From the NCBI GenBank assembly GCA_028819255.1, contig JAPPMB010000041.1:118175-182174 (forward strand): a stretch of DNA of 64,000 nt. The letters are read 5' to 3'. Position 1 is the stretch's first letter, and the number at the start of each line of letters is the position of its first letter. Of the stretch, positions 40,932 through 49,936 are shown in pieces. Source of the stretch: Bryobacterales bacterium (GTDB lineage Bacteria > Acidobacteriota > Terriglobia > Bryobacterales > UBA6623). The position numbers were made by a program, and so were the translations under genes. The notes under the pieces were generated by a model, which was given only the letters and a program-made list of their open reading frames with translations, was not told the origin of the DNA and made no database searches.

Positions 40932-41651
40932 TCACTCGCCGACGAGCCTCTCGAACGCGTCTGCGACCTGTCTGGCCACGACCTCGTTGCCCTTCCCGTT
41001 CGGGTGGATGCCGTCCCTGTTGTTGAGCTCCCGCACCATTGCGACATTCTCCAGCAGGAACGGCAGCAGGGATAGGCCGTGTTCCTCGGCCAGCCTCGGA
41101 TAGACGGCCTCAAACTGCCGCACGTAGTCGGGACCGTAGTTGCGGGGCAGCATCATCCCCGCCAGGAACACTTCGGCTCCGCCCTCTTCGAGGCGTGCGA
41201 TCATCCTGCCCAGATTCCGCTCCATCGCGTCGAGCGGAAGCCCGCGGAGCCCGTCGTTCGCCCCGAGTGCCAGCACGACCCACGCCGGGTTGTGGGCAAG
41301 GACGGTGTCCACCCGGCTCAGCGCCCTCGCCGTCGTGTCGCCGCTGACCCCCTCGTTGACGACGCGAAACTCGATCCCCCGCCGGTCCAGCTCTTTCTGC
41401 AGGAAGGCCGGATAAGTCTCGTCGGAGCCGACCCGGTGTCCGGCGGTGAGACTGTCTCCGAACGCGACCAGAACCGGCCTCGCGTCCAGATCCGGGACGA
41501 CGGCGCCCCCCGAGGCCGGTTCGGCAGCCCACTCCGGCTCGCCGGACGGGCCCGGCGCGGGCTCCTGCTGGCCGCAGCCTGCGGCCAGAGCAACTGCAAG
41601 CACGAAGAACCGGAAACCCAGGGGGAGTAACGCCTCGGAGCTTCCAGACAC
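40932..41651 (-). CDS. tesA: TesA-like SGNH esterase lipoprotein
   Basis: The 239-residue protein has a lipoprotein signal with cysteine in LAAGCGQ and a ~35-residue linker. The GDSL/SGNH hydrolase domain follows: block I VAFGDSLTAGH with the serine, VNEGVSGDTTARALSRVD, LGANDGLRG block III and DGIHPNGKGN with the Asp-His pair. TesA enzymes are thioesterase I/arylesterase/lysophospholipase L1. It is divergent from the ABC ATPase gene with 30 bases between start codons, the same tesA-ybbA arrangement as in enterobacteria. Confidence 0.9.
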   Translation of the reverse strand: MSGSSEALLPLGFRFFVLAVALAAGCGQQEPAPGPSGEPEWAAEPASGGAVVPDLDARPVLVAFGDSLTAGHRVGSDETYPAFLQKELDRRGIEFRVVNEGVSGDTTARALSRVDTVLAHNPAWVVLALGANDGLRGLPLDAMERNLGRMIARLEEGGAEVFLAGMMLPRNYGPDYVRQFEAVYPRLAEEHGLSLLPFLLENVAMVRELNNRDGIHPNGKGNEVVARQVADAFERLVGE

Positions 41652-41681
41652 CTAGTCATAATAGGGAACCCGGCTCCGTCC

Positions 41682-42410
41682 ATGTCGAATCACGGCCCCG
41701 TGCTTGAAGTGCGAGGCCTCGCGAAGTCCATCCGTAGCGGATCGCGCGTGGTGGAGATCCTGCGGGGCATCGATATCTCGATCTCACCCGGAACGTTCGC
41801 CGTCATCCAAGGCCCTTCCGGGAGCGGCAAGAGCACCCTGCTGGGTCTGCTGGCAGGCCTCGACAAGCCCACGGAGGGCGAGGTCCTTCTGGACGGCAAG
41901 CCCCTGACCGCCCTCCCCGAGGACGAGATGGCGCTGCTGCGCGGCCGGAAGATCGGGTTCGTGTTCCAGGCCTACCAGCTGGTTCCTACCCTGACCGCGC
42001 TCGAGAACGTGATGCTGCCCCTGGACCTGACCGGCCACGCGGACCGCGAATCGAGGGAGCGCGCGATCGGGCTTCTGGGCGAAGTCGGCCTGGCCGACCG
42101 CACGGAACACTATCCGGTCCAGCTCTCGGGGGGCGAGCAGCAGCGCGTGGCGCTCGCCCGGGCGTTCGTCACGAACCCGCCCATCGTGCTGGCCGACGAG
42201 CCGACCGGGAACCTGGACAGCCGCAACGGCGCGATGGTGCTCGAGGTGCTGCTCAAGCTCAATCGCGAGAGGGGCACGACACTGGTCATGGTCACGCATG
42301 ACGACCAGATCGCGTCGAAGGCCGCCCGCCGCATCGCACTCATCGACGGCCGCATCGTCTCGGACGTCGCGGCCCGCTCGCCGGCAGCGGCGGCGCCGGC
42401 ATGGTCCTAG
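41682..42410 (+). CDS. ABC transporter ATP-binding protein (YbbA/LolD type)
   Basis: The 242-residue ATPase has Walker [16 protein letters not shown]-loop [20 protein letters not shown], signature [16 protein letters not shown], Walker [13 protein letters not shown] and an H-loop in VMVTHDDQ. The sequence fits the LolD/MacB/YbbA group, which works with FtsX-type permeases. In the usual operon the YbbP permease follows, but here the next gene is ffs and then dnaX, so the permease must be elsewhere or lost. It is divergent from tesA. Confidence 0.9.
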   Translation: MSNHGPVLEVRGLAKSIRSGSRVVEILRGIDISISPGTFAVIQGPSGSGKSTLLGLLAGLDKPTEGEVLLDGKPLTALPEDEMALLRGRKIGFVFQAYQLVPTLTALENVMLPLDLTGHADRESRERAIGLLGEVGLADRTEHYPVQLSGGEQQRVALARAFVTNPPIVLADEPTGNLDSRNGAMVLEVLLKLNRERGTTLVMVTHDDQIASKAARRIALIDGRIVSDVAARSPAAAAPAWS

Positions 42411-42439
42411 GACCGGGGGAGAGGTGCTAGACTGGCCTT

Positions 42440-42540
42440 GGGCTTCGGACCCGTGCAGCGGGATGCCGTGAACCCCGCCAGGTCCGGGAGGAAGCAACGG
42501 TAGCGGCCTCTGCCGCGTGCCGCGGTTGTATCCGAAGCCC
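42440..42540 (+). ncRNA. ffs: Small signal recognition particle RNA (4.5S type)
   Basis: The ends pair as GGGCTTCGGA with TCCGAAGCCC. The apical part contains the invariant SRP domain IV sequence (CAGGTCCGGGAGGAAGCAAC near 42479-42498), with the GGAA-type tetraloop as GGAGG variant and the asymmetric AGCA loop. The length of ~101 bases is normal for the bacterial small SRP RNA. It lies between the ABC ATPase gene and dnaX, a classical position. Confidence 0.95.
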
Positions 42541-42569
42541 ATCCTGGCATTCCGCTTTCGGCTCATGCC

Positions 42570-44414
42570 ATGTATCAGGTCATCGCGCGAAAGTACAGGC
42601 CGCAGACATTCGACGAAGTTGTTGGCCAGAGCCACGTCAAGCAGACGCTGCGCAACGCCATCGACCAGGGCCGGATAGCCCACGGCTACATTTTCTCGGG
42701 TCCGCGCGGAACCGGCAAGACGACGCTGGCGCGCATCCTCGCCATGGCGCTCAACTGCGAGGACGGCCCGAGCTCCTCGCCCGATCCGCAGTCGACGGTC
42801 TGCAGGGAGATCGCCGCGGGAGCCGCGATCGACGTCATCGAGATCGACGCCGCATCCAATCGGCGGATCGACGACATCCGCGAACTGCGCGAGAGCGTGA
42901 GGTTCCGTCCGGCCCGGGACCGGTACAAGGTCTTCATCATCGACGAGGCCCACCAGATCACGAACGACGCGTTCAACGCCCTGCTGAAAACACTCGAGGA
43001 GCCGCCGGAGTGGGCGGTGTTCGTGCTCTGCACGACGGAGCCCCAAGCGATTCCCGCCACAATCGGCTCGCGGTGCCAGAGCTTCGCGTTCCGCGTGATC
43101 GACCAGCCCGACGTGCTCCGGCACCTCAGGCACATCTGCACCAGCGAGGGAGTCGAGGCCGACGACGACGCCCTCGCGGCGCTCGCCCTCGCGGGCGACG
43201 GGTCGATCCGCGACTCGCTGTCCACGCTCGACCAAGCCATTGCGGCATTCGGCCGGCGCCTCCAAGCCGCCGAGGTGCGCGACCTGCTGGGAGCGATTCC
43301 GAGCGAGATGACGGAGCGGATCCTGGCCTCGATCCGCGGTTCCGACCCCTCCGCGATGCTGGCGGTCGTCGACGACCTGTTCCGCCAGGGCCGCCATCCC
43401 CTGCATTTCTGCGGGGAGCTGGCGCGTCAGTTCCGGAACCTCATGGTGATGAAGGTGGCCGGCGTCGAATCGAGCCTTGTGACCGCGGGTCAGGGCGAGC
43501 GGAAGGCTGCCGAGGCGTGGCTGGGCGAGTTCTCCACGGAAGACCTGACGCGATACGTGCAGCTCCTGCTCGAGCTCTATCAGGATCTGCACCAGGCGAT
43601 GCAGCAGCGCTTCCGCCTCGAGGTCGGCCTGCTGAAGCTCGTCTATGCCGGACGGATCCGGCCGATCGAGGAAGTCCTCTCCGGGCTTCCACCCACCCTT
43701 CCCGCCCCCGCCCGCCGTCCTCCCGGCAGTGTCAAGAGCAGTCCCCGGAAGGGTCCGCCGGCCGCGCCGCCGCCGGCTGCGGGCACACCCGCGAAGGCCG
43801 TCGCCGAGGCACAGGCGCCTGCACGGCCTTCCGCCCCGCGTCCTTCCCCGCCCGCGGCCGCCGCCGGGCCGCCTGCGCCGGACCGCGCCCCGGGCGAAGG
43901 CGCCAAGGCTGAGCGTCCGCCGCCCCGCTCCGCGGAAGGCCCGGCTCCTCAGCCTGCCGAGAAAGACCGGCCTCCGAAGGAACCCCCGCCTCCAGCCGCC
44001 CCGGAGCCCGCAGAAGAGGAAGACCTGAAGCACAAGCTGATCAAGGCCCTCGAGAACTCCAATGAGCAGTTCCTGGTCGAGGCCCTGGAGGCAAGCCGCC
44101 TCGAACAGCACGGCCGCGTGGTCACCTTCCACGTCGACGAGCAGTGGATGACGCTGGTCGAGCTCCAGATCCCGCTGATCGAGGCGGCGCTGGTGGGACC
44201 TGTCGGAGGCAAGCCGGATGTTAGACTCGTACCCGGACCGACCGGTCCCCCGAGGGAGGGAAAGGTGCAGCGCCTGGCCATCCCGAGGCAGGCAAATGGG
44301 TCTTCCGTTCAGGACGTGAACCAGCGGGCCCGGTCGGATCCCGCGTTTCTTGAATTCCGGAAGCGATTCGAGGGCCGCGTCACGAGCGTGACGGACCTGA
44401 GGGAGAAGGACTAG
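42570..44414 (+). CDS. dnaX: DNA polymerase III subunit gamma/tau
   Basis: The 614-residue protein starts MYQVIARKYRPQTFDEVVGQ. It has Walker A SGPRGTGKTTLARILA, the DVIEIDAASNRRIDDIRELR block, Walker B VFIIDEAHQIT and sensor 1 LLKTLEEPPEWAVFVLCTTE, then the clamp-loader collar. A proline/alanine-rich linker (~370-480) leads to a tau-like C-terminal domain. The usual four-cysteine zinc module has only the outer two cysteines; the inner pair is replaced by Asp and Ser. It is followed with overlap by ybaB and then recR. Confidence 0.95.
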   Translation: MYQVIARKYRPQTFDEVVGQSHVKQTLRNAIDQGRIAHGYIFSGPRGTGKTTLARILAMALNCEDGPSSSPDPQSTVCREIAAGAAIDVIEIDAASNRRIDDIRELRESVRFRPARDRYKVFIIDEAHQITNDAFNALLKTLEEPPEWAVFVLCTTEPQAIPATIGSRCQSFAFRVIDQPDVLRHLRHICTSEGVEADDDALAALALAGDGSIRDSLSTLDQAIAAFGRRLQAAEVRDLLGAIPSEMTERILASIRGSDPSAMLAVVDDLFRQGRHPLHFCGELARQFRNLMVMKVAGVESSLVTAGQGERKAAEAWLGEFSTEDLTRYVQLLLELYQDLHQAMQQRFRLEVGLLKLVYAGRIRPIEEVLSGLPPTLPAPARRPPGSVKSSPRKGPPAAPPPAAGTPAKAVAEAQAPARPSAPRPSPPAAAAGPPAPDRAPGEGAKAERPPPRSAEGPAPQPAEKDRPPKEPPPPAAPEPAEEEDLKHKLIKALENSNEQFLVEALEASRLEQHGRVVTFHVDEQWMTLVELQIPLIEAALVGPVGGKPDVRLVPGPTGPPREGKVQRLAIPRQANGSSVQDVNQRARSDPAFLEFRKRFEGRVTSVTDLREKD

Positions 44415-44740
44415 TGTCATTGCAGCAAGATCCCCAGAAGATCCTCGAGCACGCCAAGCTGATGCGGGAACGTGCTCAGAACGAGATCACCAGGGTCCGG
44501 GTCGAGGCATCCACCGGCGGCGGCATGGTCACCGTCAGGATGGATGGCAACAAGCGTGTCCTGGGGATCGTCATCGAGCCTGACGCCGTCGAGGACATCG
44601 AGATGCTCCAGGACATGGTCCGCGGAGCCGTCAACGAGGCGGTCCGGCGGGCCGAAGCCGAGGCCCAGCAAAGAGTTGACCGCATGATGGGGGGCCTGGT
44701 GGGTCGACTCGGCTTTCCCTTCAGCCTGGCGGGCGGCTAG
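44414..44740 (+). CDS. ybaB: YbaB/EbfC nucleoid-associated protein
   Basis: The GTG at 44414 overlaps the last base of the dnaX stop. The 108-residue protein has the YbaB pattern: an N-terminal helix (KILEHAKLMRERAQNEITRV), VRVEASTGGGMVTVRMDGNK, VLGIVIEPDAVEDIEMLQDM and the C-terminal helix VNEAVRRAEAEAQQRVDRMM. It binds DNA as a dimer. The dnaX-ybaB-recR order is conserved across bacteria. Confidence 0.93.
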   Translation: MSLQQDPQKILEHAKLMRERAQNEITRVRVEASTGGGMVTVRMDGNKRVLGIVIEPDAVEDIEMLQDMVRGAVNEAVRRAEAEAQQRVDRMMGGLVGRLGFPFSLAGG

Positions 44741-44760
44741 GAGCTGCCGGGAGCGCGACG

Positions 44761-45366
44761 ATGCCCGCCGACGATCTCGCGGCCCCAATGTCCCGCCTGG
44801 TGGACGAGTTCAAGCGTCTGCCCGGCGTCGGCGCCAAGTCCGCGCAGCGCCTGGCGTTCCACCTGCTCGGAATCGACCGCGAGAAGGCCGAGGGGCTCGC
44901 CAGGGCGATCATGGACATGCGCAAGCGGATCCAGCTCTGCGAGCGCTGCAACAACATCGCCGAGGGCGCGCTCTGCCCGATCTGCAAGGATCCCAAGCGC
45001 GACCACGACCTGGTCTGCGTTCTCGAGCAGCCCAACAACATCATGGTGATCGAGAGGACCCGGTCCTACAGCGGCGTCTACCACATCCTGCACGGCGCGC
45101 TGTCGCCGCTGCGCAACGTCGGCCCGCAGGACATCAAGATCAGAAGCCTGCTGGACCGCATGCGCACTCACCCGATCCGGGAGATCATTCTGGCAACGAG
45201 CCCGACGACCGAGGGCCAGGCCACGTCCGCCTACCTTGGGCGGCTTCTCAAGCCCGTCGATGTCAAAGTCAGCAGAATCGGCCTGGGAATCCCGATCGGC
45301 AGCGAGCTTGAGTTCGTCGACGAGGCTACCATGATCGAGTCGATCGAGGGGCGTCGGGAACTCTGA
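44761..45366 (+). CDS. recR: Recombination mediator RecR
   Basis: The 201-residue protein shows an N-terminal helix-hairpin-helix (FKRLPGVGAKSAQRLAFHLL), a zinc finger CERCNNIAEGALCPIC and a Toprim domain (VCVLEQPNNIMVIERT, YSGVYHILHGALSPL). Its C-terminus is typical (ATSPTTEGQATSAYLGRLLK, ISRIGLGIPIGSELEFVDEA-like). It acts with RecO/RecF to load RecA at gaps. It is the third gene of the dnaX operon. Confidence 0.95.
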   Translation: MPADDLAAPMSRLVDEFKRLPGVGAKSAQRLAFHLLGIDREKAEGLARAIMDMRKRIQLCERCNNIAEGALCPICKDPKRDHDLVCVLEQPNNIMVIERTRSYSGVYHILHGALSPLRNVGPQDIKIRSLLDRMRTHPIREIILATSPTTEGQATSAYLGRLLKPVDVKVSRIGLGIPIGSELEFVDEATMIESIEGRREL

Positions 45367-45389
45367 GCCTTCGGCCCGCTCCGCCGGAC

Positions 45390-46307
45390 CTACGTCACCT
45401 GCAGGAACAGCTCGATCAGGGCGACCAGTTCCGGTGCGGCGTCCTCCTGGCAGAAGTGGCCCGCCTGCCTCAGCTTGACCACCGGTCCCGACGGGAAGAG
45501 GGCTTGGAAGTCCGCGATCGCAAGGGCCGGCGGAATCGCCCGATCGCGCATGCCTTCGGCCAGCATCGCGGGCTTTGAGCGCAGTGCCGGCACACCCGAG
45601 GCCCCGGCCCGGACATAGGGACCGATCCGGTTCAGCGCGACGTCGAGAGGGAACTCGATCGCGCCCTTGCACTCGGCGGGCGACTCGAACGGCGCCGCGT
45701 AGGCCCGGAAATCGGTCTCGCTCAGGAAGGATTCGACTCCAAGGCGCCCGATCAACTGCCGGACATGGCCGCCCATATTGCTCATGGTCTCGAAGTAGGA
45801 TCCGTCGCGGTGCGAGGCGGTCACCCATCGGAACCACTCCGACTCGTGCAGCTTCGGCGGCTTCGGGGCATCTCTCGGGGCCACCATGCCGCCGTATCCG
45901 CAGAGGCTGTTCATCAGAAAGACCCGCCTGACCCGCTCCGGATGCCGCACCGTATATGCGGCCAGCATGGGGCCGCCCCAGTCCTGGCCCACTAGGGTGA
46001 TCCCGTCCAGGCGCAGGTCGTCGATCAGGGACGTCAGATTGCCGACGTGGGTCTCGAGCGTGTACTCCCGGTCCTGGGGAGTCTCGCTCTTGCCGAAACC
46101 CATGTGATCGGGGACGATCACACGGAAGCTCTCCGCCAAGGGCGGGATGAAGTTGCGATAGAGGTAGCCCCACGTGGGCTCCCCGTGCAGCAGGATGATC
46201 GGCTCGCCCCTTCCCTCGTCCAAATAGTGCATGCGGAAGCCGGGCGCCGTGCTGAATCGCGGTCGGAACGGGAAGGCGCCATCAAACGTCTCGTCAGCGG
46301 CAATCAT
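45390..46307 (-). CDS. Haloalkane dehalogenase-like alpha/beta hydrolase
   Basis: The 305-residue hydrolase has the oxyanion region LLHGEPTWGYLYRNFIPPLA and the nucleophile elbow GQDWGGPMLAAY with aspartate followed by tryptophan. It also has an acidic residue region after the cap and the catalytic histidine in RQAGHFCQEDAAPELV. The D-W nucleophile pair and HGEPTW block are those of haloalkane dehalogenases. Related epoxide hydrolases share the fold, so the substrate needs testing. No signal peptide. It is convergent with recR. Confidence 0.82.
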   Translation of the reverse strand: MIAADETFDGAFPFRPRFSTAPGFRMHYLDEGRGEPIILLHGEPTWGYLYRNFIPPLAESFRVIVPDHMGFGKSETPQDREYTLETHVGNLTSLIDDLRLDGITLVGQDWGGPMLAAYTVRHPERVRRVFLMNSLCGYGGMVAPRDAPKPPKLHESEWFRWVTASHRDGSYFETMSNMGGHVRQLIGRLGVESFLSETDFRAYAAPFESPAECKGAIEFPLDVALNRIGPYVRAGASGVPALRSKPAMLAEGMRDRAIPPALAIADFQALFPSGPVVKLRQAGHFCQEDAAPELVALIELFLQVT

Positions 46308-46402
46308 GCTCGCACCATGATAGGCGGTGCGGCGGAACCGGAGACGCTAGCAACGAGAAGCGTTCAAGCGCCCCTTCGGACGAAGGCGGCGATGATGGTT
46401 GC

Positions 46403-47860
46403 ATGCGCTCCAAGATTCCGATGCTCCTGCTCGCGGTCCTGCCGCTCATGGTCCAGGTCTCCGAAGGGGTCGCAGCGCCGCCCGAGAAGCCCAACTTCAT
46501 CGTGCTCTTCGCCGACGACCAGGGCTGGGGAGACCTGGGAGTGTACGGACATCCCGACATCCGTACCCCGCACATCGACCGGATGGCCCGCGAGGGCGCA
46601 CGGTTCACGAGCTTCTACGCGGCGCCGTTCTGCGGCCCGTCTCGGGCCGCCCTGATGACGGGGAGCTATCCGCCGCGGCTGAGCCTTGACTTCAACCACG
46701 GCCCGAAAGCGTCCACGGGAATCCATCCGGACGAGATCACCGTCGCGGAACTGCTCAGGGAGCGCGGCTACGCCACGCAGATGATCGGGAAATGGCACTT
46801 GGGGGACGCTCCCGAGTTCCTGCCCCACCGCCACGGGTTCGACAGCTGGTTCGGGATTCCGTTCTCCAATGACATGTGGCGATACCACCCGGTCATGCCG
46901 GTGCGGGAGCCCGAGGACGAGCGCATGATCTCGGCCCGCCAGCGCGCGGACCTGACGGGCTTCGCCGGCAAGGGGACGCACTACGACCTTGAGAAGGGCC
47001 AAGGGTTCCCGCATCCCCTGCCGCTCATGCGCGACGACGAGGTCGTCGAGGTGGACCCCGACCAGAGGAGCCTCACTACGGCCTATACGGAACTCGCCCT
47101 AGAGTTCATCGAGGAGCATCGCGACGGCCCGTTCTTTCTGTACCTGCCCTACGCCATGCCGCACGTTCCGCTGTTCGTCTCCAACAGGCGGTGGGGCAAG
47201 TCACTCCGCGGGCGCTACGGCGACGTGATCGAGGAGCTCGACTGGTCCGTGGGCCGGATCCTCGACAAGCTGGGGGATCTCGGCATCGACCGGAACACCC
47301 TGGTCGTCTACACGTCGGACAACGGGCCTTGGCTGCAGTACGGCATCGATGCCGGCTCCGCCGGCCCGTTCAGGCTCGGCAAGTCCACGACCTGGGAGGG
47401 GGGCATGCGCGTGCCCGGGATCTTCTGGATGCCGGGTTCGATTCCCGCTGGACGAGTGACCTCGGCGGTCGCGGCAAACATGGACCTGCTGCCCACGTTC
47501 GCGGGCTTGGCCGGGAGCGACCTTCCGGACGACCGCATTCTCGACGGAAGAGATCTCTGGCCGCTGCTGAGCGGAGCATCCGAGGAGTCCCCTCACGACT
47601 ACTTCTACTTCTTCCACGGCAGCCGCCCCGGCGCACCGCCCCGCATGGAGGGCATCCGCATGGGCAGGTACAAGCTCCGCCTGCGTTCCACCGCAAGCGG
47701 GGAGCTCGAGGCGCTCCAGCTATACGACCTGCTGGCAGATGCGGGAGAAAAGTTTGACATCCGCGAGCGGCATTCGGCCCTGGTGGAGGAACTGCTCGTC
47801 CAAGCCCGGTCGTTCCTAGCAGATCTGGAGGCAGACACGCGCCCGCTGGGCGGCCTCTGA
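46403..47860 (+). CDS. Secreted sulfatase (arylsulfatase A family)
   Basis: A signal peptide (MRSKIPMLLLAVLPLMVQVS) precedes a 460-residue sulfatase. Metal ligands are in NFIVLFADDQGWGDLGVYG. The formylglycine motif is CGPSRAALMTG (CxPSR), followed by MIGKWHLGD, VVYTSDNGPWLQYG and TTWEGGMRVPGIFWMPG. The cysteine must be oxidised by a formylglycine-generating or anaerobic maturation enzyme not seen here. The substrate is unknown, but the gene fits use of sulfated polymers. Confidence 0.92.
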   Translation: MRSKIPMLLLAVLPLMVQVSEGVAAPPEKPNFIVLFADDQGWGDLGVYGHPDIRTPHIDRMAREGARFTSFYAAPFCGPSRAALMTGSYPPRLSLDFNHGPKASTGIHPDEITVAELLRERGYATQMIGKWHLGDAPEFLPHRHGFDSWFGIPFSNDMWRYHPVMPVREPEDERMISARQRADLTGFAGKGTHYDLEKGQGFPHPLPLMRDDEVVEVDPDQRSLTTAYTELALEFIEEHRDGPFFLYLPYAMPHVPLFVSNRRWGKSLRGRYGDVIEELDWSVGRILDKLGDLGIDRNTLVVYTSDNGPWLQYGIDAGSAGPFRLGKSTTWEGGMRVPGIFWMPGSIPAGRVTSAVAANMDLLPTFAGLAGSDLPDDRILDGRDLWPLLSGASEESPHDYFYFFHGSRPGAPPRMEGIRMGRYKLRLRSTASGELEALQLYDLLADAGEKFDIRERHSALVEELLVQARSFLADLEADTRPLGGL

Positions 47861-47992
47861 TTGCGTGCAGCAACCCACTGGACCCGCTCGGCGCCGCACA
47901 AACGCCGGTGCCGGAGGCCCGCCGATTCCATCTCGAATGTCGAGATCGCCAGAGGGTAGCCGGCGGCGCGAGCCGCGCGCATGGAGCCCATT

Positions 47993-49582
47993 TCAGACAC
48001 CCCAAACGTCGACGGCGACCTCCCTATGGGCCTCGTGCCGGTGGAAGATGCGCTGGGACCATGTTCTGTCGTCCCGGAGATCGAAGACCACCAGGTGCCC
48101 CTCTTCCGCACCGGTGACGTCCATGTACTGCACCGTCTGCCGCACTCCCTCGGCGATGGTGCTTTCCAAGCCATAGCGGGGCCGGAGTACTTTGCACTCG
48201 ATCACGTACCGCGTCTCAATTCCGCCGGGTCGCGGCCAGACGACGAGCAGGTCAGTCCGGAGTCGGCCGACTCCGAAATCGCGCTCAATCCGCCCGCCGC
48301 TGTTGACCAGCCGCTGGAGGAAGGCCTGCAGGATCAGCTGCGGTCCCGCTTCGCGGTAGCCGAACCGTCCCACCCAGTGCTCGGAATGGTCGCGAAAGAA
48401 GCCCTGGAAGCGCCGCATGAGGCGCCCAAGATCGAGAGACCCGCCGGACCTGCGGTAGGACGGCGGACGGATGAAGCTTGCCAGCCGGCTCTGCAGCACC
48501 GACGTGAGTTGCCTGGGAACGACCTCCCGGTAGATGGGGTTTGCGATCCGGACGGGATCGTCCAGGGCGATCAGTCCGAGATCGCGGACGTACTCCATGT
48601 CCTCTTCGGACCAGTCGGGTTCGATGTTTCCCTCCAGCAGCGGTTCGACGACGCGCCTGACGCGGTCCTCGCGCAGCCTGGCGGCGAGCTGGTCGAGGTG
48701 GGTGACCCTTCCGACGATGAGCGTCTCTTTGGCCCCTTCGATGCCTTTGACTCCGATCGGCCGACCGCGGTCCCGTCCCGCCTTGTCCTTGAAACAGGCC
48801 TGGAGAGCCAGGGCATTGACCAGCCAGGGCTGGCCGCGCGTGAGTTCCCAGATTCTTTCCACCGCAACCGCCTCGAACTCCTGGCCGGTCTCGGCAGTAT
48901 GCTGGCCTAGCAGCGAGCACACCTCGTCCTGTGTGAAGTCTCCCAGACGCAACGACTCGGCCCTGATGTTGAAGGCGCTCCCGCCAGTGATGCTGGAGCC
49001 GTGCGAACTCGAATAGATGCGGTAGTCGCGGACATCGCGCACACCGCACAGGATCACGCACTGCGGGAACCCGTCCGGCCTCTCGTCATAGCCTGCGCGA
49101 AGTTGCCGCAGCACGGAGATCAGAGAGTCGCCTTCCAGGCTGTCGATTTCGTCGATCAGCAAGACCAGAGGCTTTTCCCGAGCTCCCGCCCAGCGGGCCA
49201 GCGTCTCGTTGAGCGCGCCGTGACCGCCGTACTCATCCAGCACTTCCAGCCGGACATCCCTCACGAATTTGTCGTGCAGCATCACCTCCGCACGTCTTGC
49301 GATCTGGCCCAGGAGCACTCGCATAGCCCTCGGCACATCCTCACGTGCGGTCTGGCCGACCTCGAAGTTCGCGTATACGCAGCGATACTTGCCGCTGTCG
49401 TTGAGCGTGTCGGCGAGGGTCTTGAGGATCGAGGTCTTTCCGGTCTGGCGGGGGGCGTGCAGCACGAAGTACCGCATGTCCTCGACGAGCTCAAGAATCT
49501 CTTCCAGATTGACCCGGCTGAGCGGCGGGATGCAGTAATGGCGCTTGGGCACCATCGGGCCTTCAGTGTTGAACTTGCGCAC
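47993..49582 (-). CDS. AAA ATPase with C-terminal PD-(D/E)XK-like nuclease domain
   Basis: The 529-residue protein starts with an AAA domain: YFVLHAPRQTGKTSILKTLA (Walker A), VNFE-like YANFEVGQTA and LVLLIDEIDSLEGDSLISVL (Walker B). Winged-helix-like segments follow (RVVEPLLEGNIEPDWSEEDM, LIALDDPVRIANPIYREVVP). The C-terminus contains RTDLLVVW and RYVIECKVLRP, the D...ExK spacing of restriction-endonuclease-like folds. The family is found as single genes in many environmental bacteria. A role in mobile-element defense or DNA processing is possible but untested. Confidence 0.8.
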   Translation of the reverse strand: MRKFNTEGPMVPKRHYCIPPLSRVNLEEILELVEDMRYFVLHAPRQTGKTSILKTLADTLNDSGKYRCVYANFEVGQTAREDVPRAMRVLLGQIARRAEVMLHDKFVRDVRLEVLDEYGGHGALNETLARWAGAREKPLVLLIDEIDSLEGDSLISVLRQLRAGYDERPDGFPQCVILCGVRDVRDYRIYSSSHGSSITGGSAFNIRAESLRLGDFTQDEVCSLLGQHTAETGQEFEAVAVERIWELTRGQPWLVNALALQACFKDKAGRDRGRPIGVKGIEGAKETLIVGRVTHLDQLAARLREDRVRRVVEPLLEGNIEPDWSEEDMEYVRDLGLIALDDPVRIANPIYREVVPRQLTSVLQSRLASFIRPPSYRRSGGSLDLGRLMRRFQGFFRDHSEHWVGRFGYREAGPQLILQAFLQRLVNSGGRIERDFGVGRLRTDLLVVWPRPGGIETRYVIECKVLRPRYGLESTIAEGVRQTVQYMDVTGAEEGHLVVFDLRDDRTWSQRIFHRHEAHREVAVDVWGV

Positions 49583-49936
49583 GCCTGCCTGAGTGTCGCA
49601 TGCGACTCATCGGAGCACTGTCCGGCCTTTGCATCAGACCGAGAGCGGAGAGAGGGACACCGATAGAGTCGTCGACAGTGCCTCGAAACGCATGGAAGTC
49701 CTCAGCCGGACAGCTCGGCCGGAGTCACCGGCGGCGAGACGTTGGAATTCAAGAAGCATCGCTCACGCCTCGGCCACACCCACAACGCCATGCATCCTGA
49801 CCTTGCCGACGGATTGCCCGCCGGCGGACCCGACCCGGAAGTCGGGGCGTCCAAGGAACACCGCCGTCTCAGCAATGCGCGCGGCTCTACGATGGCGTTG
49901 GCGGAAATCGCCGCGCCCGGCGCACGCGGCGCCGGT
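49583..49936. other. Intergenic, no clear gene
   Basis: These 354 bases between the ATPase and the YeiH-type gene hold no convincing coding sequence. A short frame near 49732 reads GGETLEFKKH, similar to the beginning of AlbA_2 domains, but it loses homology at once. It may be a tiny scar. Confidence 0.35.

Noticed and set aside
41784-44420. Very long open frame on the minus strand opposite the ABC ATPase gene, ffs and dnaX
   Set aside because: It runs antisense through dnaX, a conserved RNA gene and an ABC ATPase. The translation has no motif and is a GC-content artefact.
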